Positions 1 through 6,354 are shown, counted from the first letter of the stretch. The stretch is DNA of 14,666 bases from Thauera sp. (GCA_023150215.1 JAKLLJ010000050.1:1-14666), one strand, 5' to 3'. The notes: a model not told the origin generated them from the sequence alone. Made by a program: numbers and translations.

Positions 1-341
1 GTGATCAGCAGGCGGTCGGTGAGCGCGCCGCCGTGAGCCTGTTCGAGCAGCCACTCCTCCAGCAGCGTGCGCGGAAAAAGCCACTTGCCGCCGACGCGGG
101 CGGCGGGGATCTCGCGCTTGTTGGCGAGTTCGTAGAGCTTCTTCTCGTTCAGGCGCAGGAAGGCGGCGGCCTCATGGGCGTTGAGGCAGGCGCCACTCGC
201 TTCGCCGGCTGCGGCCCCGGATCCCGTTGACCGCAGCACGGGCGTGCCGCAGTCGGTGTGCGACGGAGCGCTCGCCGCGTGCGGGGGGGCGTGCGGCGAA
301 GGCGGGACGGGCGGGGTCATCGAGGGCTTGGGTGCCGACAT
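1..341 (-). CDS. Excisionase-type HTH regulator, N-terminal part (cut by window edge)
   Basis: About 113 residues are visible on the minus strand before the window ends. Residues 1-52 are rich in Pro, Ala and Ser and look disordered. Residues about 53-97 form a MerR/excisionase-like winged helix: LNAHEAAAFLRLNEKKLYEL, then a basic turn and VGGKWLFPRTLLEEWL. Proteins with this head near FDH and molybdate genes often continue into a periplasmic-binding-protein-like sensor domain, but that part is not in the window, so a molybdate, tungstate or formate sensor is inference. The gene follows mobA by only 19 nt and probably shares its transcript. I chose the ATG at 341; ATG 320 and a GTG near 239 are alternatives, and none has a clear Shine-Dalgarno sequence. 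The N-terminal coding stretch contains a run of seven G on the plus strand, a place where a sequencing slip would go unnoticed. Confidence 0.75.
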   Translation of the reverse strand, partial: MSAPKPSMTPPVPPSPHAPPHAASAPSHTDCGTPVLRSTGSGAAAGEASGACLNAHEAAAFLRLNEKKLYELANKREIPAARVGGKWLFPRTLLEEWLLEQAHGGALTDRLLI

Positions 342-360
342 CGGGCTGCGCGTTGCGGAC

Positions 361-987
361 TCAGGCTGCGCCCGCCGGCAGCTCCTTCGCCGCCGCGGTG
401 AGTTCGTCGCGGGTGTTGATGTTGCGGAATGCGGCTTCGTCGTCGTCGAAGCTCACTTCCACCACCTTGAGCGTGCCGTACCAGCGGTCGATCTTGCGCC
501 CGCCGCCGGCGAGGAAGGCGCCGAGGTGCGCGGCGAGGTCGCGCCGGCACAGGCAGAACACCGGATGCGGCTGGTCGAAGGTCTTCGCCACTGCGAGCTG
601 GGCGTCGGTGGCATGGAGCGCGCTGGCCAGGCGCTCGACGAGGTCCGCGGGCAGGAAGGGCGAGTCACAGGGCGCGGTGACGACCAGCGGATGCTGCGCC
701 CGCAACAGCGCCGCATGCAGCCCGGCGAGCGGGCCGGCGAAGCCGCCGATATCGTCGCCGAACACCGGGTAGCCGAAAGCCTGCCAGGCCTCGAGGTTCT
801 GGTTGGCGTTGATGATCAGCGCGTCGACCTGGGGGGCGAGGCGCTCGAGCGCATGCGCCGCCATCGGCCGGCCGGCCAGTTCGACCAGGCCCTTGTCGAC
901 GCCGCCCATGCGGCTACCCTGACCGCCGGCGAGCAGCACGCCGGTGATGCGGTGGTCGGCGGCACGGAGTGAGGTGGGAGTGTTCAT
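361..987 (-). CDS. mobA: MobA, molybdenum cofactor guanylyltransferase
   Basis: A protein of 208 residues, the usual length for MobA. It transfers GMP from GTP to molybdopterin to make the guanine dinucleotide form of the Mo cofactor, in the cytoplasm. The N-terminus carries the nucleotide-binding signature LLAGGQGSRMGGVDKGL (about residues 18-34), followed by GRPM, a central CDSPFLP metal/substrate motif, and the C-terminal FRNINTRDEL typical of MobA. FDHs of this class carry two MGD cofactors, so the gene fits its place between fdhD and the regulator. The start at 987 has only a weak ribosome site. An upstream ATG at 1010 is out of frame. The spacer to fdhD is 82 nt, and co-transcription with fdhD is likely. 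Confidence 0.95.
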   Translation of the reverse strand: MNTPTSLRAADHRITGVLLAGGQGSRMGGVDKGLVELAGRPMAAHALERLAPQVDALIINANQNLEAWQAFGYPVFGDDIGGFAGPLAGLHAALLRAQHPLVVTAPCDSPFLPADLVERLASALHATDAQLAVAKTFDQPHPVFCLCRRDLAAHLGAFLAGGGRKIDRWYGTLKVVEVSFDDDEAAFRNINTRDELTAAAKELPAGAA

Positions 988-1069
988 CGTCTGTCGTGTC
1001 GTGGAGTCATGAAGGCGTGGACGGCGAGCTGCGCACCCAGCCGCCTGCAGGCGCGGCGGCCGAGTGTTG

Positions 1070-1924
1070 TCACGCTCGGTCGCGCTCGAAGCGGTCGTCG
1101 CCGCTGAACAGCAGGTAGTGCTTGCCCTGGGCGCGGCCGATCATGGTGAGGCCGATCGTCTGCGCGATGCGCCAGCCCATGTGGGTGAGGCCGGAGCGCG
1201 AGACCAGGAAGGGGATACCCATCTGCGCGGTCTTGATCACCATCTCGGAGGTCAGCCGGCCGGTGGTGTAGAAGATCTTGTCGGCGCCGTCCAGGCCGTC
1301 GAGCCACATCTGGCCGGCGATCGCGTCCACCGCGTTGTGGCGGCCGACATCCTCGAAGAACATCAGGATCTCGCAGCCCGCGGGCGTCGCTTGTGCCAGT
1401 GCGCAGCCATGCACTGCGCCGGCCTGCTTGTAGATCGACTCGTGGTGGCGTACCGCATCCATCAGCGCGTACAGCGTCGACTGCCTGAGCTGGCGGTCGT
1501 CGGGCAGGCGGATCTGATCGATCTCGTCCATCAGGCCGCCGAACACCGTGCCCTGGCCACAGCCGGTGGTGACCGTGCGGCTGCCGAGCTTGCGCTCGAC
1601 GTCCTGCAGGCCGGCGCGGGTGGTGACCGCGACCGCGTCGGTCTCCCAGTCCACCTGCACTGCGCTGATCTCGTCCAGGCTGCGCACCAGGCGCTGGTTG
1701 CGCAGCCAGCCGATGGCGAGCGCCTCGGGTGCGGCGCCGAGCGTCATCAAGGTGACGATCTCGCGCTTGTCGACATAGAGCGTGAGCGGATGCTCGCCGG
1801 CGATCGAGGTCGGCACCGTCTCGCCGTTCTCATTCACGGCGGGGATCTCGACGGTGAGCGGACGGCTGGCCTGGCTCAGCTGGGGACGTTCGGGAGGGGG
1901 CATCGCGCGAGCATTGGAGTGCAT
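1070..1924 (-). CDS. fdhD: FdhD, formate dehydrogenase sulfur-transfer accessory protein
   Basis: A protein of 284 residues, normal for FdhD. In E. coli FdhD carries sulfur from the desulfurase IscS to the bis-MGD cofactor of FDH, which is needed for activity. Recognisable stretches are EHPLTLYVDKREIVTLMTLG, the Cys loop TTGCGQGT around residue 122, FFEDVGRHNAVDAIAG and FYTTGRLTSEMV. The Cys loop has a single Cys (C122) followed by GQG, whereas E. coli FdhD has a CxxC pair. I chose ATG 1924. ATG 1903 (277 residues, starting MPPPERPQL) is a real alternative, because a TACAAT box lies only 9 nt upstream of 1924. The frame stays open much further upstream, but that part is translated REP DNA and not protein. 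The gene diverges from the DUF3305 gene and probably leads the fdhD-mobA-regulator transcript. Confidence 0.95.
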   Translation of the reverse strand: MHSNARAMPPPERPQLSQASRPLTVEIPAVNENGETVPTSIAGEHPLTLYVDKREIVTLMTLGAAPEALAIGWLRNQRLVRSLDEISAVQVDWETDAVAVTTRAGLQDVERKLGSRTVTTGCGQGTVFGGLMDEIDQIRLPDDRQLRQSTLYALMDAVRHHESIYKQAGAVHGCALAQATPAGCEILMFFEDVGRHNAVDAIAGQMWLDGLDGADKIFYTTGRLTSEMVIKTAQMGIPFLVSRSGLTHMGWRIAQTIGLTMIGRAQGKHYLLFSGDDRFERDRA

Positions 1925-1933
1925 GAGCGCCCG

Positions 1934-1939
1934 ATTGTA
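1934..1939 (-). promoter_or_regulatory. Possible -10 box for fdhD
   Basis: Read on the minus strand this is GGCTACAATCGG, a good match to a sigma-70 -10 element. No convincing -35 lies 16-18 nt upstream. The same GC-TACAAT context occurs before the methyltransferase gene at 11706-11711. If used, transcription would start about 3 nt before ATG 1924, which would favour either a near-leaderless message or the ATG at 1903. Confidence 0.35.
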
Positions 1940-2057
1940 GCCGCAAGTCCTGTCGCGCACGGCTGCATGCTGCGCGCCGACCGAGGCTCGCCCTGCCGCT
2001 CGCGCGCCACGTGGCAGAGCGCCGTGTTCAGGCGCCCGCGAAGGCGCGCCGGTTTGC

Positions 2058-2080
2058 GTAGGAGCGCCGGCAGGCGCGAA
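2058..2080 (+). repeat. REP element, single copy
   Basis: A 23-nt REP beginning GTAGGAGCG and ending GGCGCGAA. The inner part, GCGCC-GGCA-GGCGC, is a short hairpin. The GTAGGAGCG head and GCGAA tail are the pattern of the REP families known from Pseudomonas and other proteobacteria. The exact same 23 nt recur at 2178-2200. Confidence 0.8.
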
Positions 2081-2126
2081 AGCAGCGGTGGAGATGGCGA
2101 CGCGCGCCATGTGGCAGAGCGCTGTG

Positions 2127-2200
2127 TTCGCGGCTGCCGCCGCTCCTACAGGGGCCAGCGAAGGCGCGGCGGTTTGCGTAGGAGCGCCGGCAGGCGCGAA
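2127..2200. repeat. Composite REP pair (BIME-like), 74 nt
   Basis: Two REPs face each other: an inverted copy at 2127-2149 (TTCGCGG...GCTCCTAC) and a direct copy at 2178-2200 (GTAGGAGCG...GGCGCGAA). The arms pair at 21 of 23 positions, and each arm also holds its own small GC hairpin. The linker reads AGGGGCC...GGTTTGC. The same 74-nt layout, in the same orientation, recurs at 11434-11507. No RAYT (REP-associated tyrosine transposase) gene is in the window. Confidence 0.85.
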
Positions 2201-2315
2201 AGCGGCGCCTGCAGCCCGAGCCACGCTCGATCGGCTGTGCCGATCACGGTCGCGCGGTGTCGGTCGCACACGTATCCTATGCAAGACATGGACCTTCCCT
2301 TCCGGGTGCAGCACG

Positions 2316-2783
2316 ATGAAAGACTTCCCCATTGCGGTGATCATGGAGCGACGCCGTCTCGACAATCCCTGGGTGGATGCGGCCTGGGAGGCGGTGGGCG
2401 TGGTGCCGGCCTTCGAGGATGCCGATCCGGTGCCGCGACGCATCGTGCACGAGGTCGACCGCAGCCAGTGGCGGCTGGGCGGATTCGTGCTCGAACTCTT
2501 TCGCGACGAGGCGGAGAACTACTTCGCCAACATCACCGCGCCCATCCCCAAGGTATTCGTGATGTGGCGCCCGGATGGCGAACCGCCGCGGCCGGCCGCG
2601 GTGTCGGTGAGCTACGGCGAGGCCGCGCGCTGGCTCGACTCGGGTGAGCAGGTCGACGGCGTGGCGATGCCGCGCGAGATCGCCGATTGGGTGGGTGACT
2701 TCGTCAACACACACTACAAGCCCGAGCCGAAGAAGAAGCTCAGGCGCAACGACCCGCTCGGCCTGGACCGGAGGCGCACGTGA
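2316..2783 (+). CDS. DUF3305-family protein, FDH-locus accessory
   Basis: A soluble protein of 155 residues with no signal peptide, membrane segment or cysteine cluster. The opening (KDFPIAVIMERRRLDNPW, then WEAVGVVP) and the central WRLGGFVLELFRDEAENYF with PKVFVMWR are the features by which I place it in the DUF3305 family. Members sit beside formate dehydrogenase genes in many proteobacteria, and their biochemical role is not established. The lysine-rich C-terminus (KPEPKKKLRRNDPLG) could bind nucleic acid, acidic protein or membrane surface, but that is only a guess. The stop overlaps the next start (GTGA), so translation is coupled to the DUF3306 gene. The ATG at 2316 lacks a good Shine-Dalgarno, but family similarity begins right at it. 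The promoter is not clear; TATCCT at 2273-2278 is a weak -10 candidate. Confidence 0.85.
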   Translation: MKDFPIAVIMERRRLDNPWVDAAWEAVGVVPAFEDADPVPRRIVHEVDRSQWRLGGFVLELFRDEAENYFANITAPIPKVFVMWRPDGEPPRPAAVSVSYGEAARWLDSGEQVDGVAMPREIADWVGDFVNTHYKPEPKKKLRRNDPLGLDRRRT

Positions 2784-3400
2784 GCGGCGGTTTTCTCGGG
2801 CGCTGGTCGCGGCGCAAGCGGGCTGCTGCCGGCAAGGCGGCGCCTGCCGAGGCGCCGCTGATCGCGCCGCAGGAGGCCGCCATGAGCGCGCCGGGCGTCG
2901 CAGCGGCGACCGCGCCCGGCGCGGGTGAAGGCGCGGCGGCCGCGGTCCCGCCGGCGGTCGAGGTGCAGCTGCCGGCGGTCGAGGCCTTGACGCTCGACTC
3001 GGACTTCACCGCCTTCCTGAAGGACGAGGTCGGCGAGGCGTTGCGTCGAAAGGCCCTGCACAAGCTGTTTTCCGATCCGCACTTCAATCGCATGGACGGG
3101 CTCGACATCTACATCGACGACTATTCACAGCCCGACCCGATCCCGCCCGATGTGCTCGCCCGCCTCAAGCATGCGCGTGAGTGGCTGCAGTCGGATGCGG
3201 ATGAAGACGCGGCCGGGGTGGGCGGCGGCGAGGGCGCGGTGCCACACGGCGATGGGGTGGGGGTGCAAGGGCCCGCGACCGTCAGCGCTGAGGAAGCCGG
3301 CGCGACCGGGATCGAGCGCCTTGCGCCACCAGCGCTGGCTGACGCCCCTGCAGCGGATGCCGACGCTGTGGCGCCTGCGTCGGGACAAAAGGCGCCATGA
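2780..3400 (+). CDS. DUF3306-family protein, FDH-locus accessory
   Basis: A protein of 206 residues starting with GTG, preceded by GGAGG at good spacing and overlapping the upstream stop. The N-terminus GGFLGRWSRRKR and the middle block LDSDFTAFLKDEVGEALRRK-ALHKLFSDPHFNRMDGLDIY-IDDYSQPDPIP are the DUF3306 hallmarks. An Ala/Pro/Glu-rich linker (about residues 18-70) separates them, and the last 65 residues are acidic, Ala-rich and probably disordered. No signal peptide or membrane helix is visible, so it is probably cytoplasmic. DUF3306 and DUF3305 proteins are usually encoded side by side near FDH; the coupled frames suggest a complex made in fixed ratio, which is inference. The last codons form the left arm of an inverted repeat (3380-3417). 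Confidence 0.85.
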   Translation: MSGGFLGRWSRRKRAAAGKAAPAEAPLIAPQEAAMSAPGVAAATAPGAGEGAAAAVPPAVEVQLPAVEALTLDSDFTAFLKDEVGEALRRKALHKLFSDPHFNRMDGLDIYIDDYSQPDPIPPDVLARLKHAREWLQSDADEDAAGVGGGEGAVPHGDGVGVQGPATVSAEEAGATGIERLAPPALADAPAADADAVAPASGQKAP

Positions 3401-3417
3401 GCGACATTTTGTCCCGA
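3380..3417. repeat. Perfect 11-bp inverted repeat with 16-bp spacer across the DUF3306 stop codon
   Basis: TCGGGACAAAA at 3380-3390 and its exact reverse complement TTTTGTCCCGA at 3407-3417 flank 16 nt that include the TGA stop (3398-3400). It could fold as an RNA hairpin that attenuates or protects the message between the DUF3306 gene and the polyferredoxin gene, or it could be a two-half-site operator, with half-sites spaced about 27 nt centre to centre. No U-run follows, so it is not a classic intrinsic terminator. The following gap (3418-3528) also holds a short palindrome, ATGCTTTGCAT, at 3496-3506. Confidence 0.7.
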
Positions 3418-3528
3418 TGTGCCTGAAGAGAGCCTGATTCTGCGGATCTGGAGGGTGTTGGGGGGTATTTTGTTGCCGCCGAGCGGGCCTATGAAATGCT
3501 TTGCATGAGTCGATAAGTTGGAGAACTC

Positions 3529-5637
3529 ATGCCCGGTACCCGTGCAACGACCGCCTCGGTCCATGTCTGTGACTGCAACCGCAGCTTCGCACTCGATGCC
3601 GCCTGTCTGCCCGCTGGCATGCAGCACCATCACGCCTTGTGCGGCGCAGAACTGCCTGCGCTCGAAGCAACGCTCGCCGGCGGGCAGGCGGTGCATGTGG
3701 CCTGCACGCAGGAGACTGCGCTGTTTGGCGAACTCGCCGAGGCGCAGGGCGCAGGCGAGCGCATCCGCTTCTTCAACCTGCGCGAGAACGCCGGCTGGTC
3801 GGCCGAAGCCGCCGCGGCTGGCCCCAAGCTCGCCGCGCTGATCGCGGCGGCGACCGCGCTGGCCGACCCCGAGCCGGTGGCGGCGGTGCCCATGAGTGCC
3901 GGGCGCAGCCTGCTGATCATCGGCGAGGCCGGCGCGGCGCTGGGCTGGGCGGAGCGCCTGGCCGACAGCTTCGAGCCGGCGGTGCTGATCACTTCGCGCA
4001 CGGCGGACGTGGAACTGCCCGCGGTCAACGCCTATCCGGTGTGGTCGGGCAAGCCGGTCAGGCTCGGCGGCCACCTCGGCGCCTTCGAGCTGGAATGGAC
4101 GCAGCAGAACCCGATCGACCTCGAGCTGTGCGTGCGCTGCAACGCCTGCGTGAAGGCCTGCCCCGAGGGCGCGATCGGCTGGGACCTGCAGGTCGATGTC
4201 GACGCCTGTCGCAATCACCGCGCCTGTGTCGCCGCCTGTGGCGAAGTCGGCGCGATCGATTTCGCGCGCACCGACACCACACGCCGCGAGCGCTTCGATC
4301 TCGTCCTCGACCTCTCGCCCGCGCCGCTGCTGCGCCGCATCGAGCTGCCCGACGGCTACGCCGCGCCGGGGCGCGATCCCTTCGAGCAGGCGCTCGCGGT
4401 GCAGGCGCTGGGCGAATTCGTCGGCGAGTTCGAGAAACCGCGCTACGTCGCCTTCGAGGCCGGCCTGTGCGCGCGCAGCCGGGCGCAGAAGACCGGGTGC
4501 ACGAACTGCATCGAGGTCTGTTCCACCGAAGCGATCCGCAGCCAAGGTGACGTGATCGCGGTCGATCCCTACCTGTGCAAGGGCTGCGGCACCTGCAGCA
4601 CGGTGTGTCCTTCGGGTGCGCTGTCCTTCCAGTATCCGCGCGTGCCCGAGCTCGGCCAGCGCGTGAAGACGCTGCTCGCCGAGTACGCCCGCGCCGGCGG
4701 CAGCGACGCCTGCCTGCTGTTCCACTCCGCCGAGGCCGGTACCGCCGCCATCGCGCGCCTGGCCCGCCGCGGTCGCGGCCTGCCGGCGCGGGTGATCCCG
4801 GTCGAGGTGTGGAGCGCGGACGCGGTCGGGCTGGACCTGATGCTGGGCAGTCTCGCGCTCGGCGCCTGCCAGGTGGCGGTGCTCGCCGCCGGCAGCCACG
4901 ACGCCGCGCCGCTGACGGCGCAGGCCGGGCACGGTCAGACCATTCTTACTGCGCTCGGCTATGGCGGCGAACACCTGCGCGTGATCGAGGCCGACGCCGA
5001 CGACTGGCAGGCGCTCGAGCGCGCGCTGTACGACTGGGCGCCCGCGGCCGGCGTCGCCGAGCCGGCGCGCTTCCTGCTCTTGCCGAAGAAGCGCGAGACG
5101 CTGGACTTCGCGCTGCGCCATCTGGTCGCCCACGCGCCTGCCGCCACGACGCCCGCCGGCCTGCCCGCGGCGATCGCCTTGAAGGCTGGCGCGCCCTTCG
5201 GCCAGGTGCTGGCGTCCGACGCCTGTACGCTCTGCATGTCCTGTACCGGCGCCTGTCCGGCCGGCGCGCTGCGCGCCGCGAGCGACGCCTACCGCCTCGA
5301 GTTCGTCGAGAAGAACTGCCTGCAGTGCGGGCTGTGCGAGGCCTCCTGTCCGGAGTCCGCGATCGCCCTCGAGCCGCGTCTGCTCCTCGGCGAGTATGGC
5401 AAGGAAGGCGCACGCAAGGCCCGCACGCTGCGTGAGGCCGACATCTTCCACTGCACCGCCTGCGGCAAGGCCATGGGCGCCGCGCCGCTGATCGAATCCA
5501 TGATCGCCCGCCTGTCCGGCCACTCGATGTTCGCCGGCGAGGCCGAGCGCGCGCGGCTGCGCATGTGCGCCGACTGCCGGGTGATCGACATGATGAAGGC
5601 CGGATCCGCCGTGAAGGCCTGGGACCTCACTGAATGA
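3529..5637 (+). CDS. Cytoplasmic polyferredoxin of the FDH locus (six 4Fe-4S-type motifs)
   Basis: A protein of 702 residues with no Tat or Sec signal, so cytoplasmic. The N-terminal domain has CDCN (C14, C16), C26, C38 and C59 (ACTQE), as in related FDH-locus ferredoxins. Iron-sulfur motifs follow at C201-C211 (CxxCxxCxxxCP), C227-H230-C233-C237, C314-C324-C327-C331, C350-C360, C566-C576 and C597-C607. Residues about 390-460 form a region without Cys that loosely resembles MvhD. The C-terminus has two CxxC pairs (C642/C645 and C680/C683), like a zinc ribbon or rubredoxin-type site. It probably moves electrons in the cytoplasm, but the partner is unknown. The second motif has His in place of the second Cys. 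GGAG at 3520-3523, 5 nt before the ATG, supports this start. The TorD-like gene follows after 10 nt, so this gene likely opens the main FDH operon. Confidence 0.9.
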   Translation: MPGTRATTASVHVCDCNRSFALDAACLPAGMQHHHALCGAELPALEATLAGGQAVHVACTQETALFGELAEAQGAGERIRFFNLRENAGWSAEAAAAGPKLAALIAAATALADPEPVAAVPMSAGRSLLIIGEAGAALGWAERLADSFEPAVLITSRTADVELPAVNAYPVWSGKPVRLGGHLGAFELEWTQQNPIDLELCVRCNACVKACPEGAIGWDLQVDVDACRNHRACVAACGEVGAIDFARTDTTRRERFDLVLDLSPAPLLRRIELPDGYAAPGRDPFEQALAVQALGEFVGEFEKPRYVAFEAGLCARSRAQKTGCTNCIEVCSTEAIRSQGDVIAVDPYLCKGCGTCSTVCPSGALSFQYPRVPELGQRVKTLLAEYARAGGSDACLLFHSAEAGTAAIARLARRGRGLPARVIPVEVWSADAVGLDLMLGSLALGACQVAVLAAGSHDAAPLTAQAGHGQTILTALGYGGEHLRVIEADADDWQALERALYDWAPAAGVAEPARFLLLPKKRETLDFALRHLVAHAPAATTPAGLPAAIALKAGAPFGQVLASDACTLCMSCTGACPAGALRAASDAYRLEFVEKNCLQCGLCEASCPESAIALEPRLLLGEYGKEGARKARTLREADIFHCTACGKAMGAAPLIESMIARLSGHSMFAGEAERARLRMCADCRVIDMMKAGSAVKAWDLTE

Positions 5638-5647
5638 ACGACTCCGA

Positions 5648-6286
5648 ATGAAAGACGCCGCCATCTCCATTCAGCCGCAGCCGACCTGGTCGGACGAGGA
5701 TCGCGCGCGCGCCGAGCACTACGCGCTGATCGCCCGCCTGTTACACGCCGCGCCCGACGACGCGCTGCTGGCCGCGCTGGCGCAGACCGGGCGCACGCTC
5801 GGCGGCGAGGCCGGCGAGCTGCCGCGCGCCTGGGCCGCCCTGGGAGCCGCCGCGCAGGCGATGCCGCAGCAGGCGGTGGCCGACGAGTTCGACGCCTTGT
5901 TCGTCAGCGTCGGCAAGCCCGAGGTGATGAGCAACGGCTCCTGGTACCTCACCGGCTTCCTGCAGGAGGAGCCGCTCGCCGAGCTGCGCGACGATCTCGC
6001 CGTGCTCGGTCTGGGTCGCCGCCCGGGTGTCACCGAGACCGAGGACCACATCGCCGCGCTCGCCGAGGTCATGCGCCACTTGGTGCTGACCGGGCCGGAC
6101 GAGGCTGGGCTGGCACGCCAGCGGCAGTTCTTCGGTCGTCACCTCGCGCCCTGGTACGCGCAGTTCGCGGGCGCGCTGGCGGCGGCGCCGAAGGCGGATT
6201 TCTACGCGAAGGTCGGTGGCCTGCTGGCGGCCTTCATGGACATCGAGCGCGAGGCGTTCGACATGCTGGAGGCGGCGGCGCGCTGA
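5648..6286 (+). CDS. TorD-family molybdoenzyme chaperone
   Basis: A protein of 212 residues, all-helical in appearance, without signal peptide or cysteine motif. It matches the TorD/DmsD family, cytoplasmic chaperones that bind the Tat signal of a molybdoenzyme and hold the apo-enzyme until its cofactor is inserted. Visible family features are EFDALFVS, the PEV-SNGSWYLTGFLQEEPL stretch, and the ETEDHIAALAEVMRHL helix (TorD motif E-x-DHI). FdhA, two genes downstream, has a Tat signal and a Mo-bisMGD fold and is the obvious client; the Tat mini-protein is a second possible one. The start lies 10 nt after the polyferredoxin stop with no strong ribosome site, so translation is probably coupled. 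I leave the gene symbol blank because TorD, DmsD and FdhX-type names cannot be told apart by eye. Confidence 0.9.
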   Translation: MKDAAISIQPQPTWSDEDRARAEHYALIARLLHAAPDDALLAALAQTGRTLGGEAGELPRAWAALGAAAQAMPQQAVADEFDALFVSVGKPEVMSNGSWYLTGFLQEEPLAELRDDLAVLGLGRRPGVTETEDHIAALAEVMRHLVLTGPDEAGLARQRQFFGRHLAPWYAQFAGALAAAPKADFYAKVGGLLAAFMDIEREAFDMLEAAAR

Positions 6287-6341
6287 GCGCAGCTGCCGTC
6301 GAGACGATGCCGGGCCGGCAGGGGCCGCTCCGGCGCATAGA

Positions 6342-6347
6342 GGGGAG
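6342..6347 (+). promoter_or_regulatory. Ribosome binding site deciding the start of the Tat mini-protein
   Basis: GGGGAG lies 7 nt before ATG 6355. The in-frame ATG at 6307 has no such site and would put 16 extra residues before the Tat motif, so 6355 is preferred. Confidence 0.7.
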
Positions 6348-6354
6348 AGCGAGG

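Larger units (their letters stand above)
2003..2202. repeat. Tandem degenerate repeat carrying REP elements (divergent fdhD/DUF3305 gap)
   Basis: The gene-free stretch 1925-2315 is dominated by two copies of one unit. Copy 1 (about 2003-2082) and copy 2 (about 2104-2202) both begin near GCGCCAYGTGGCAGAGCGC and both end with the same REP and GCGCGAAAGC. Copy 1 lacks the inverted REP present in the middle of copy 2 and so looks like a deleted derivative. The copies are joined by about 20 nt. No start codon with a ribosome site, RNA gene or clear operator was seen in the rest of this stretch. Confidence 0.8.

Noticed and set aside
1042..1053. 12-bp perfect palindrome CGCCTGCAGGCG between mobA and fdhD
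   Set aside because: It is short, GC-rich and includes a PstI-like core; such palindromes are expected often at this base composition, and nothing else supports an operator.
2003..2202. Possible CRISPR array from repeated units
   Set aside because: The repeats are palindromic REPs in opposite orientations with conserved, not variable, linkers; there are too few copies and no cas genes.
1925..2443. Upstream extension of the fdhD frame through the intergenic region
   Set aside because: The added residues are translated REP repeats (AFAPAGAPTQT repeated) and run into the divergent DUF3305 gene. FdhD similarity starts only after 1924.
3462..3499. Sigma-54-like promoter candidates: GG-N10-GC at 3463-3476 (with TTGC) and at 3486-3499
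   Set aside because: The spacing fits, but the -24 part does not read TGGCA in either case, and such spacing arises easily in GC-rich DNA. Transcription start mapping would decide.
3121..5670. Open frame of about 850 codons on the minus strand opposite the polyferredoxin gene
   Set aside because: Same reasoning: it mirrors a gene full of ferredoxin motifs, crosses the DUF3306 gene and the intergenic dyad, and shows no recognisable domain.
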